Shown here: in pieces, positions 46,060-55,606 of the stretch
How positions within the stretch are numbered: position 1 is the first letter of the stretch
How the letters are laid out: each line of letters starts with the position of its first letter
Assembly (NCBI GenBank): GCA_963971535.1
Contig: OZ020589.1
Coordinates: forward strand, 72,970,020-73,034,019
From: Notolepis coatsorum
Lineage: Eukaryota > Chordata > Actinopteri > Aulopiformes > Paralepididae
Direction: 5' to 3'
Length of the DNA: 64,000 bases
Notes under the pieces: generated by a model
Databases searched by the model: none
The model's input: the letters and a program-made list of their open reading frames with translations, nothing else
Told to the model about the DNA's origin: nothing
Position numbers and translations under genes: made by a program

Positions 46060-46320
46060 CTGTCTGCAACAGCGGGGGAGTCAGACTGAGAGAGAAGCAG
46101 CGCTGTTTTAAGTGAGCATGGTCTATTGAATTGATTGATTGGTTGATTGCTAATTTTATTACTGTACCCCTGGTTTCCAACTGGTTAAGTTTAGGCTAAA
46201 AGAAATAAATAAAAAAATTGGGCGAAGAAAATGTTTTTTTCCTATAGGGCAAAGAAAACGTTTTAATTTGTTTTACCTACTTTATATAGAAGCATCTAAG
46301 AATGAAGTTCTATGGAAAGT

Positions 46321-46412
46321 AGGTCTGCATTCCCTTAACAATTGTGTGTATTGAGCCGTACTGTATTGTACCCATTCTGCATCTGGTAATAAAATTTTCA
46401 ATCAATCATTCC
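46321..46412 (+). repeat. LINE 3' tail fragment
   Basis: CCCTTAACAATTGTGTGTAT...AATAAAATTTTCAATCAATCA, the same family as the tails at 12430 and 35015. Confidence 0.7.
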
Positions 46413-46701
46413 AATAATACACAGTTGGATGTGTTAGTTGGTTGGATGCACTTCAAGCTGCTTCCACCTGAGGCAACTTCTCTCAATCATTCCAATAATA
46501 CACAGTTGGATGTGTTAGTTTGGTTGGATGCACTTCAAGCTGCTTCCACATGGAGGCAACTTGTCTTTTTTGTAGTTGTGGGAACTACTTTTTCTGGCGG
46601 ATGGTTTTTTCAATAAATCTTCGATTAATGTGTGTTTATTGTATAGAAATAAGGTTGGATGAATCTGGCAGTTGTATAAAAGCTTTACACCACTTGTAGT
46701 C

Positions 46702-46805
46702 GTGATTTGTGACCAATAAACCATGACTAGGGGGGTCTAACGACCCTCGGCTGCGCCTCGGGCCTAACGACCACCCCTAGGCATGGTTTATTGGTCACAA
46801 ACCAC
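46702..46805. repeat. Long hairpin, arms about 44 bp
   Basis: The arm GTGACCAATAAACCATGACT...CTAACGACC is reverse-complemented at 46761-46805 (GGCCTAACGACC...GGTTTATTGGTCAC). The loop CTCGGCTGCGCCTCGG is itself palindromic. Probably a transposon-end hairpin. Confidence 0.8.
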
Positions 46806-46849
46806 TCCTGCGCGTGATGTAATGCTTAATAAATGAACACCTTAGGGAG

Positions 46850-47240
46850 GTGTCCATTCTTGAGGTTGGCTGTACTTTTGATTACAGCTTAGAAGAAGCC
46901 TTCCTAACCAAAATGCTGAAATACCAACAGCTACAGCAGACCATCTCACAGCTATGCTACAGATGTAAACTCCTAGTTTTTATCTTTGGCAGCCTAGGGC
47001 ATGTGCACAAGTTGGTTGTGAGGGGCCTACAAATAGCCGGTCTCCCCAAAAGGAAAGCCAAGCAGTTAGCCAGGTACTGCTCAGTATCAGCAATTATAGG
47101 AAGCCGCTCAATTTGGAGGAGGCGCTGTTACCTTTACCCATGATTCTGCCGCCCATGCACCTTGTACCTGACTGTTCTTCATAATTTTCTGATTGCACTC
47201 GCATTGTTTATGTCCTTTGTATGAGGCTTCCTTGTACTTC
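46850..47240 (+). pseudogene. LINE endonuclease fragment (R2/NeSL/Utopia-like), part 2
   Basis: Open frame to 47143: ILEVGCTFDYSLEEAFLTK, then KYQQL, LLVFIFGSLGHVHKL and GLPKRKAKQLARYCSVSAI, with IWRRRCYLYP at the end. This is the C-terminal restriction-like endonuclease text of these LINEs. A short UTR follows and merges into a GT repeat at 47272. Confidence 0.55.
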
Positions 47241-47271
47241 TGTTTATGTGGACATAAATAAACATTTCAAA

Positions 47272-47297
47272 TGTGTGTGTGTGTGTGTGTGTGTGTG
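47272..47297. repeat. (GT)n next to a limch1 donor site
   Basis: 13 GT units; in transcript sense a CA tract beginning about 14 bases after the donor of exon 47312-47411. Confidence 0.95.
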
Positions 47298-47311
47298 CTA
47301 ACATCTGGTAC

Positions 47312-47411
47312 CTTGAAACAGTGGACGTGGAAGAACAGCCCCAGTGTGTCTATGATCATAGCAGCTCCTTTCCCCAGCGGCTGACAACAGCCTGCACACT
47401 GCCTCTTCCCA
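47312..47411 (-). CDS. limch1: limch1 exon, first LIM zinc finger
   Basis: 100 bp. It encodes [19 protein letters not shown], then [14 protein letters not shown], giving C-X2-C and H-X2-C, the first finger of a LIM domain. The next exon starts with the Cys that follows CFK. The acceptor (GTGCGTTAG) has no pyrimidine tract but a TG repeat before it. The donor AAG|GTACCA is weak. The first base T completes the codon left open by exon 58856-58924 (AG+T, Ser), supporting that link. Confidence 0.85.
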
Positions 47412-47420
47412 CTAACGCAC

Positions 47421-47422
<2 letters not shown>

Positions 47423-47483
<61 letters not shown>
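47423..47483. repeat. (CA)n next to a limch1 acceptor site
   Basis: 30 CA units; in transcript sense a UG tract ending 11 bases before the exon. Confidence 0.95.
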
Positions 47484-47487
<4 letters not shown>

Positions 47488-47760
47488 TATGAAAATGAAA
47501 CTATTACCTCTTACAAAAAAGTCTGATGGTCATTTTAGTTTCACCATGGTACCGGCCATTGTATAAATAATTTACCATGGCACTGGCATGGTAAAAGCAA
47601 TATATCACCATGGTACCAACTTTGTATTTAAATAATAACATTATTTAACAATTTCGATTCCTATGGAAATATCATGGTATTTCCATACCATTTTGGTAAT
47701 ATCATGATACTTTTTCAAAGGGATTGACTTGCAGCCAAACAAGCTTTTCAAGGGTCAGAA

Positions 47761-48100
47761 CTCAGAGAGGACACGATAACTCAAGAGAGGACATGATAAC
47801 AGAGAGGACATGATAACTCAGAGAGGACATGATAACAGAGAGGACATGATAACTCAGAGGACATGATAACAGAGAGGACATGATAACTCAGAGGACATGA
47901 TAACTCAGAGGACATGATAACTCAGAGAGGACATGATAACAGAGAGGACATGATAACAGAGAGGACATGATAACTCAGAGGACATGATAACTCAGAGGAC
48001 ATGATAACTCAGAGGACATGATAACTCAGAGAGGATATGATAACAGAGGACATGATAACTCAGAGGACATGATAACTCAGAGGACATGATAACAGAGAGG
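47761..48100. repeat. Minisatellite, left part (GAGGACATGATAAC units)
   Basis: About 20 units of 15-20 bp with variable AG/CTCAG spacers. It continues at 57264 on the other side of a hAT element, so it was one array. Confidence 0.9.
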
Positions 48101-48699
48101 CATAGGCGGCGGATGGGCTTAAGGTCTAGGTAGGCTGTATTGGGAACGCCCCTCGCGCGCAGCACGAGAAATATTTGACCTTTTATTTTTGGTTTCACGC
48201 AAACTGTCCAGGTTCTGATTTCATATACACACACACTACTAGGCTATACTACAGCGAGCCCCACTCATTTATATATAGTGCAAATTAAGTGTTCAAATGA
48301 AGGCATCCAATAATATATGAACCATTGTCTTACCTTAATGCAGATAAATGCGACGTTTCGTCTTGGTGAGAATTGAATCACAAGTTGCAATGAAGTGAAA
48401 GTTTTTCGTAATTTAGATCTCATCATGCTTTGAAAACAATGTACATACAGTAGCTCTAAAAAGTTTCTACGATTTGATGAACTCGGACTCTCATCATGTC
48501 CTCTTAGAGCAAGCCCTTGTTTGCCAAGATAAAACAACATACAGCCTCAGGTGATCGCTAGTTATGCCTCTCCTCGCTTCTCTACAAAGCGATCGGCGGG
48601 CTGAAATTCAGAACACAGATGTTTGCTTTACTCTGCCTGCGGGATCAGATTCAGGATGATCATGTGAATGATGTGATTGGCCACATTATTTAACCTGAG

Positions 48700-50132
48700 T
48701 GTAACTGAGGGGTACAATTCCCTGACTGTATTACTAGATATGATACTTACTACCACTACCTTTGTACTTAATATTCGGCCACCCAGTACACGGCATAAAT
48801 ATATTATCATGAACACTCTCACGTAGATGAAACGGATCCAACACAAATGTACGAATTAGAAACAGGTCTTTATTTCCTACACAGCGATGGTGTGTAGAAT
48901 AAGCACTTAATCACTTAATTACATTTATGAATTGAAATAGTATGCACTTTTATGGCAAGGAGTATTCGTCGGTATATCAATAGATAATGTCCAATCTCTG
49001 AAGGCGCAGGTGGTAAATATACGACCTGGAATAGTTAAGGAATAACAGCAATGATACTTTAATGATTATAGGCTGGATACACTAGAGGGGGTTAATCCGG
49101 TCGCTTGTAAGCCGACAGGAGTAGGAGGGGGGGGGGGTAGAATCCAGCTGCCTCGTCCGGCCAAGGGTATCCCAGGTGAACCCACTGTAGTGCCGTTCAA
49201 TGCGCCGGCGATCCTTGGACCACAGATGAAAGCAGGTGGACTCTTTGTGGGCCGGCTCTCTCCGGTCCACGGGGGAGAGATGTGGAGAGACCTCGTCTTG
49301 CAGAGCGTCTCCTCACCTTGCGTCCTCTCCAGGGGGGGGGGTTCCAACACACGGTAGTGTCGGGGGTCTTTATCCATAGAATAATCAAAGTATCCAAAGC
49401 ATAATCCGTGCCTGGGAAGGCGGGCTGTCGTCGGTAGAATAATCCGGTATACAGGTCCACTCGCTCGTCGGCTCTGGGGCTCCTCGGGTGCAGCTTCACA
49501 TAGGGTCAACCACCCTGGGTAAGCAGCCAGTTCTCTGCCCGAAACGATGGGGTACTGACTACGGTAGTATTCTCACCGCACGAAGCACTATATATTAACA
49601 GACTATTATTAGCTTAATAGACTACGTCCAACTCGACGATATAGTGCCAAATATGACTATTCAAATATTAATATACACGATGTCTCAATACCGATGGTAG
49701 GCCGAACTTGGCCTTACTCCCACACGTGGCATCGCGGGGAGGCTTTACGTCTGTGACTCTATTGGAGGGTAAGAAACTGGACTGAAAAAAAAGTCCTACT
49801 TTAGTAGCGCAGTATATATACGCACTATGAACAAATAGTCCCATTAGTGGTGCGGTAGCCAAATTCCTACGCGGAACTAGGACTTGTTCGTACATGTCGA
49901 GCGGTACGTTTGAACTGGGTCTGAGGGGTATGGCAGCCTGGCACCAAGGTCTCGACCAATAGTAGAATGGAGACTATTATGGGATGTTCAGTAGGCTAGA
50001 ATGGATATTCAATGCATATTGTACAAGGAATATACAAGGGATATCAGGGAATATTAGAGAATATACAAATACAATTAAATATATATATATAAATAAATAT
50101 ATATATTCGGTTTAATCTGGCCCTTCACAACA
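48700..50132 (-). repeat. 3' LTR of BEL copy D
   Basis: 1,433 bp, TGTTGTGAAGGGCC...GTTACA in element sense. It holds a 147-codon sense ORF (49066-49509) not recognised. By eye it differs from the other LTR by one base near 48803 and by one G in a G-run at 49127-49137. Confidence 0.92.
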
Positions 50133-50297
50133 GCCACCCCCTGAATAGGTCCCAGACCTAATCAGTTAAACGGAGACAGATTAATCGCGTTGTCTATTTA
50201 CACATAAGGGTTTGCTGTAGGGGTCAGTCAACTTCACAAAGTCATAGGGTTGTAGGGTCATGGTCATCATCGATTGTGTCTGGGAGTCGAGGCAGTT
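50133..50297 (-). other. 3' untranslated end and polypurine tract of copy D
   Basis: The purine-rich CAGGGGGTGGC abuts the 3' LTR. The stretch before it aligns with the coding end of the array copies (RLIELP), here out of frame. Confidence 0.6.
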
Positions 50298-53200
50298 CTA
50301 TGAGCCTTGCCACGGGACGGGTGTAAGTGCGACCCTGGACGCCTTGCCGTCGGCACCGGTGATCACTTTGCTTACGCGGCCGGCCGGCCACATAGCTCTG
50401 GGCAGTGATTGATCAATAATCATGACGACTGTTCCTCCTGTCAAATTGTCTCTCTCCTTTACCCACTTCTGGCGGGTCTGTAGAGACGGTAGGTAGTGCA
50501 GTAGGAAACTGTTCCAAAACTTGTCGGCTAATACTTGGCTGTACCTCCACATTCGTCGGCCGTTCGCTTCTTCAGGCCGGTACATTGTCTGGGGTAATGT
50601 GGGATCTAGCCGCCCCATCAGGAGTGTGTTGGGGTCTCTGCGTAGGCGACCACCCACTCTGATGAGGGTATGAGCGTCGCTCTCGGGGGCCAGATGAATT
50701 AATCTGCTGTCGGATGGGACGGGCTTTCCTCCCTGTAGACAGGCCAATTCATCGGGGAACGAGTCTCTCTGGGCTCGCTGCAGTAGAAGCAATTCTGCTT
50801 CCTCGTAGTTAGCTGCTGACATATCAGCGGGGGACTTGCACTCCGGGTGGTACCGCAGGAATGTTCTTTGTTGTGCACTCTCTATGGACGTGCAATCGTT
50901 TATGTTAGGGTCGGTGGAGGCTACGGTGCTCAATCCACAGAACACAGACTTCTTAATTTCCACCTCCTCTGGACTTGCTTCCCTCGGGATAGGCATGGGC
51001 CACTGTCCTTCCGGGAGTCTTAGGAATGCGGGGCCGTCACTGTAGACATTGCGACGGGTGAGGTCATCCAGGGGCATCCCCCGGGCGATGACGTCAGCTG
51101 GGTTCTGTTTTGTATCAACGTAGCGCCACTCTGTTTCTCCGGTTAACTCTTCGGTTAAGTCTTGAATCTCGGTGACTCTGACTCCCACGAAGACTTTGTA
51201 CTTGCATGAGTCCGATTTGATCCAGGCGAGTACCGTCGTGGAATCTGACCACAGGATTGTTCTAGACACCGGTATGGTGAGCTCACGTTGGATGAGCGTG
51301 GCTAGGTGCGCTCCGGCTAGGGCTGCGCAGAGCTCTAGACGTGGGATAGATTGTTGCTTGCGTGGGGCTATTCTCGAGCGGGCGAGGACAAATGCTGTGT
51401 AGATCTCTCCCCCCTGGTCTTGGGCCCGCAAGTAGGCTACTGATCCGTATGCGACCTCTGAGGCGTCACTGAAGACGTGTAAGTCCATTTTACATGTCTC
51501 TGGCCTCACCGTGGGTGGGAAGTAGCTTCGGCGCATATTAACGCCTGGGAGTGAGTGGAGCTCCATCTCCCACTCTCTCCAGGTGGATGCAAGGTGTGCG
51601 GGAATGGGGTCGTCCCAGCCCTGGTCCTTGTCCCACAATGCTCGTACAATCATTTTTGCCCTGGTGGTGTACGGTAGAATACATCCTAGCGGGTCATATT
51701 GTCGGGCGAGTGTTGTGTACACACTCCGTCTGGTGGTCGGCGCCGCCGCCGGCCTTCCCTGCTCCGTAGTCAGGGGCTTGTGTCTGTAGTGAAGCGAATC
51801 TGTTTTGAATCGCCACACCAATCCCAGGGTCATCTCCTGGGCTTCTCCCGGGATTGTAGCCATCCAGGTCTCGCTGCTGGCTGCCTTGTCCTCGGAGGAG
51901 AGGCTGCGCAGTACTTGCGGATCGCTGCTGGCCCACTGCCTGAGATCAAAGCCGCCTTTGATCAATGAGGCGCGGAGTTTAATCAGGAGAGCCTCGGCTT
52001 CTTCCTGGGTTGAAAGGCTTTGTAGACAGTTGTCTACGTAGAAGCTGTTCTTTACGCTGCGTCGGACCTCTTCGTCCGCTGCTGGGTCCTCTGCTACATG
52101 TTTCTGTAGTGCAAATGTCGCACAGCAGGGGCTGCACGTCGTTCCGAAGGGGAGGACTTCCCATTGGTAGATGGCTGGGTGCTCATCTCCTGGCTTCTCT
52201 CTCCATAGGAACCGTAACAGGGGCTTGTCCGCCTCTACTAATCTCACCTGCAGGAACATTCCTTTAATGTCCCCGCTGATGGCCACCTTTTCCTGGCGGA
52301 AGCGGAGTAGAACGCCGAGTAGGGAGGGGCCGAGTGTGGGACCGGGCAGTAACTCTTTATTCAGATTTTGGGATCCGATCTGGTAGCTGCAGTTAAATAC
52401 TATGCGGTCTTTACCGTTGTGATGGACCTTGTGGTGGGGCACGTACCACGATTCAGTGGTCTGGTCAGCCTCTTTAATGTCCATCTTTGTGACGTGTCCC
52501 GCTGTGATGAGCTTCTCAATCTCAGCGCGGTATACACTCTCTTGGGCGGGGTTCTTGGCTAAGCGCCGCTCCGTGTTCAGCAGGTACCGTTCTATGGCGT
52601 CTGTCTTGGCGTGGAAAGTAGGCATTCCTTCTCGCCGCAGGAGTGGCGTGGCGTATCTCAACACGCCGTTGACCGGGACTCTCTTGGTCCCTGTCTCGAG
52701 GAGGTGAATGGCGTAAATGTCATCTTTAGAGCGAATGTCTTTCTTTCCATTCTTAAAGGGCATTTGTTCCAAGCTCCATAGCCGCTCTACGTGTTGCAGG
52801 AGTGCGGTTTCTCCCTCTGTGACTCGGGAGTGGAGACATCTAGTGGCTGTACTTCGGTTGAGAGATTTGGCGAGCGGGCCTTGGAGAGTCCATCCCAAAC
52901 GGGTCTCGACTGCTGCAGGACAGCCTCGGGGTCCGGTATGAACCCGGTCTATCGGGACAATGAGGTCTGCATGGTCGGAGCCTATCAACAGGGTCGGCAT
53001 AGCATTGTCTATGAGCGGGATCGGTAACTTGCGCAGATGTGCATATTTCTCCATCAGCTTGGCGACGGGGTATGTGTACCGCGACAGTCCTATTTCTTGG
53101 CTGGTGAAAGCGTCTGCAATCTGGTACCGTCGCTCAGGCTGGCCGCTTGCTGCGATAGAGAATGAGACATTCTCGCCCTTTATCGTCTTCAAATCTCGTC

Positions 53201-55538
53201 TTATTGTCCGAATTGTCATTTGGGTTTCGCTTCCCCGCAGCCCTAGCTGGGCCGCAGCGGAGGCGAGCAGCAGGGTCTTCTCTGACCCGTCATCGAGGAC
53301 GGCGTAAGTGTCCAGGACTTTATTCTGGTAGCTTAGTGTCACACGCACTACTTTTAGGAGTACTCGGGCTCCACTGCTGCTGGCGGGATCGATGTACATG
53401 ACGCTCGCTTTGCGGCTGGATGGTGCAGGTGAAGGGCGCCGTCTGTTACTGTCGTGAAGTATGTCCAGATGGGCTCCATCGCACTTGGTGCACCTTTTCT
53501 TTAAGCGGCATTCGGCTGCCATGTGTGAGCGCGCACAGCGAAAACAGCGCTTGTTGGACTTTATCCATTGACCTGCTTCCTCCGCGTTCAGCTTGGGGAA
53601 GGAGTCACATTGCGCTAGCCAGTGTTCTTTCTCACAGTAGGGGCACACTATCTTCCACTTCTCCGTTCTGGAGGGGGTACTGTGGCTCCTGCTGCTCGGT
53701 ACTGACTCCGATTGGTGCATCACAGTCACCGATCTTCTTCCATCATTTAGTCGTCTGGTTCCTTCTCTGGAGCCAGGGGTGCTCCGTCCGAATGTATCTA
53801 GCCGTAGGCTGCTGACTTCTCTCGCCAGGAAGTCTGCTAGATCGAGGAGGTTCGGTTCGGGGCCATTCGGGTCTCTGTGGTCCCTCTGCCGCCTAAAGCG
53901 CTCCTGACGAGCGGGCGGCAGCTTCTCCAGGATCCTTTCCACATTTGAGTTGGCGTAAAGTTCATACTTCCCCTTCTCTCTTTGCGCTCCCAACATCCCT
54001 ACCAGGGACTGCACTCTGATGGACAGGTCGTCCAGTGCTCGATTGTCTATTGCTGGGGGTAAGCGGTCGATGTGTCGGATCTCCTGGATCACGTAATCCC
54101 ATATGCGCCCATACCTCTGGTCCAATGCTACCAGCGCTGCTGTGTATGGGGTGGTGGAAGTCGCGTAGGCGAGCGCTATATTATGTGCGCGGGGCACCTT
54201 TAAGTGCTGCAGTAGGATGGCGTATTTGTGGCGTTCATCCAATACATCCACCAACATGGTCTCCAGACACATGCGGAGTTCTGTATACTGGGCCCGGTTC
54301 TCTTGGGTGAAGTCGGGTACCATAGGCGTGCCAATGTATGACGCTGACTGTGGATACATCGGCGAGCGTTGGGGGGGAGGCCTCCTAGGCGAGTCTCCTC
54401 CCGCTCCTTGGTATGGGCTGGTACCGGCAGTGTACCATGGCCCGCTTGTCCAGGTGCTGTTCCTCGGTGCGGGTCGTGCGTCGTGCTCACCCGTGTATAG
54501 AGTCGGGGGTCTGTAGCGCAGCTCCGCGGGAGTATAGCCTGGGCTGTACCGGACCTCCTGGTCCGGTAGAGTACTGTGCTGTCTTCGGGCGCGGTTCTCC
54601 TCCTCTTCCTCTTCGTCTTCAGTTAGGTCATCCAGTGCTTGTAGTCTCTGGTTTAGCCTCTCCACAGGATATGCTGCTCCTTCCCGGTTGCTAGGTCTCG
54701 CTTGGACCGGTGGGGGGAGGTGGTCTGTGGGGGGTATAGACCTCGTCTGTTGGTCAAGTTCAGGGTTGTTTACTCGGCTAGGGGATGCCGCCCTGGAGGT
54801 GTGTCTAGACGAGTTCCTGGAGCCTCTGGCGGAGGGAGAGGGTGTTGTCCGTCTGATCAGCTGTTCTATTAGTTGCGCTTGCTGTCTGTCGCGCTCTGCG
54901 TCCCGTAGAGCACCAGCAGCTGCTCGCTGGCTGTCTGCTCGGTCTCGGGCCACATTCTCTTCCATCTGAATGCGTCTTATTTCCAGGCGTATGTGCTCTT
55001 CTTCGCTCCGTTGCTGTAGCTGCAATCGATCGCGTTCACCCTGGAGTCTATCGCGTTCAGTAGAGGCTTTCAGGCTGACGAGGAATGCCTGCTGTAGGGT
55101 CCTCTCTGCCTCGCTGGGAGAAGGCGGTTGTATAGGGGAGCCTTCCCTCGGGGTACTCCTTGCGGAGCCTTGGAGCTCTATCTCCACGGTGCTCTCCCCG
55201 TCTTCTTCCGTGCCGAGTTCTCTCTCGGTAGCGTTGTATTCCTCCCGGGACTCATCGGGGACTACTTCTTCAGTACTGGCGGGGTGTGAAGTCATGTCTG
55301 GTTCCCACTGGTCCCCACCGTGAACTTGGTCAGTTACATTAGAGCCCGTAGGGGCCTCTATGGTCGGGGTAGTCTGGGCGTTGGGGTTAGACATACTTTT
55401 ACTTTCTAGTTTTACCGCGTTTACTGTTAGTAGAAGACTAGGTTGTTGACTGACAGCGTAAGCCTCTAAGTACTGAGGGAGCCGTCGTTCGCGCTGCGGG
55501 CGTTGGTTAGGAGGATCGTTTCGTGGAGTGTTCATCAT
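50298..55538 (-). CDS. BEL/Pao Gag-Pol polyprotein lacking integrase core, copy D
   Basis: An open frame of 1,754 codons from 55562; I place the start at the paired Met near 55538 (MMNTP). Domains by approximate residue: basic N-terminus (20-35), charged coiled coil (150-250), DUF1759-like Gag (400-580), three zinc knuckles including CPYCEKEHWLAQC (640-705), A17 protease with DDGSEKTLL (755), RT with GDIKGMFLQV and FYVDN (1050-1200), and RNase H with FSDAS and WSDSTTV (1360-1500). At about residue 1640 GGRLRRDP is joined straight to NTLLMGR, removing the integrase zinc and catalytic domains in frame. Near the end a 19-base deletion (about 50340) shifts the frame, replacing the normal terminus. 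It may still make particles and cDNA but could not integrate alone. Confidence 0.88.
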   Translation of the reverse strand: MMNTPRNDPPNQRPQRERRLPQYLEAYAVSQQPSLLLTVNAVKLESKSMSNPNAQTTPTIEAPTGSNVTDQVHGGDQWEPDMTSHPASTEEVVPDESREEYNATERELGTEEDGESTVEIELQGSARSTPREGSPIQPPSPSEAERTLQQAFLVSLKASTERDRLQGERDRLQLQQRSEEEHIRLEIRRIQMEENVARDRADSQRAAAGALRDAERDRQQAQLIEQLIRRTTPSPSARGSRNSSRHTSRAASPSRVNNPELDQQTRSIPPTDHLPPPVQARPSNREGAAYPVERLNQRLQALDDLTEDEEEEEENRARRQHSTLPDQEVRYSPGYTPAELRYRPPTLYTGEHDARPAPRNSTWTSGPWYTAGTSPYQGAGGDSPRRPPPQRSPMYPQSASYIGTPMVPDFTQENRAQYTELRMCLETMLVDVLDERHKYAILLQHLKVPRAHNIALAYATSTTPYTAALVALDQRYGRIWDYVIQEIRHIDRLPPAIDNRALDDLSIRVQSLVGMLGAQREKGKYELYANSNVERILEKLPPARQERFRRQRDHRDPNGPEPNLLDLADFLAREVSSLRLDTFGRSTPGSREGTRRLNDGRRSVTVMHQSESVPSSRSHSTPSRTEKWKIVCPYCEKEHWLAQCDSFPKLNAEEAGQWIKSNKRCFRCARSHMAAECRLKKRCTKCDGAHLDILHDSNRRRPSPAPSSRKASVMYIDPASSSGARVLLKVVRVTLSYQNKVLDTYAVLDDGSEKTLLLASAAAQLGLRGSETQMTIRTIRRDLKTIKGENVSFSIAASGQPERRYQIADAFTSQEIGLSRYTYPVAKLMEKYAHLRKLPIPLIDNAMPTLLIGSDHADLIVPIDRVHTGPRGCPAAVETRLGWTLQGPLAKSLNRSTATRCLHSRVTEGETALLQHVERLWSLEQMPFKNGKKDIRSKDDIYAIHLLETGTKRVPVNGVLRYATPLLRREGMPTFHAKTDAIERYLLNTERRLAKNPAQESVYRAEIEKLITAGHVTKMDIKEADQTTESWYVPHHKVHHNGKDRIVFNCSYQIGSQNLNKELLPGPTLGPSLLGVLLRFRQEKVAISGDIKGMFLQVRLVEADKPLLRFLWREKPGDEHPAIYQWEVLPFGTTCSPCCATFALQKHVAEDPAADEEVRRSVKNSFYVDNCLQSLSTQEEAEALLIKLRASLIKGGFDLRQWASSDPQVLRSLSSEDKAASSETWMATIPGEAQEMTLGLVWRFKTDSLHYRHKPLTTEQGRPAAAPTTRRSVYTTLARQYDPLGCILPYTTRAKMIVRALWDKDQGWDDPIPAHLASTWREWEMELHSLPGVNMRRSYFPPTVRPETCKMDLHVFSDASEVAYGSVAYLRAQDQGGEIYTAFVLARSRIAPRKQQSIPRLELCAALAGAHLATLIQRELTIPVSRTILWSDSTTVLAWIKSDSCKYKVFVGVRVTEIQDLTEELTGETEWRYVDTKQNPADVIARGMPLDDLTRRNVYSDGPAFLRLPEGQWPMPIPREASPEEVEIKKSVFCGLSTVASTDPNINDCTSIESAQQRTFLRYHPECKSPADMSAANYEEAELLLLQRAQRDSFPDELACLQGGKPVPSDSRLIHLAPESDAHTLIRVGGRLRRDPNTLLMGRLDPTLPQTMYRPEEANGRRMWRYSQVLADKFWNSFLLHYLPSLQTRQKWVKERDNLTGGTVVMIIDQSLPRAMWPAGRVSKVITGADGKASRVALTPVPWQGS

Positions 55539-55587
55539 AGGCCATTTCAATATTAATAACACTATATTAATATTACACTAATTACCC

Positions 55588-55604
55588 TCCGGCTCGAAGG
55601 ACCA
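55588..55604 (-). other. Primer binding site (tRNA-Tyr), copy D
   Basis: TCCGGCTCGAAGGACCA on the plus strand, two bases from the 5' LTR. Confidence 0.88.
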
Positions 55605-55606
55605 AT

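Larger units (their letters stand above)
45556..46849. mobile_element. Composite insertion splitting the LINE endonuclease remnant
   Basis: About 1.3 kb not related to the LINE. It contains a CA tract (45940-46057), a LINE 3' tail (46321-46412), a 70-bp tandem duplication around ACACAGTTGGATGTGTTAG (46406-46562) and a long hairpin (46702-46805). Exact ends are not clear. Confidence 0.5.

Noticed and set aside
44103-47411. LMO7 rather than LIMCH1
   Set aside because: The LIM domain fits both, but the terminal GQPTTL fits LIMCH1 better; a search against fish limch1 and lmo7 proteins would settle it.
47761-48100. CRISPR-like repeat
   Set aside because: Short variable minisatellite without spacers, in a vertebrate intron.
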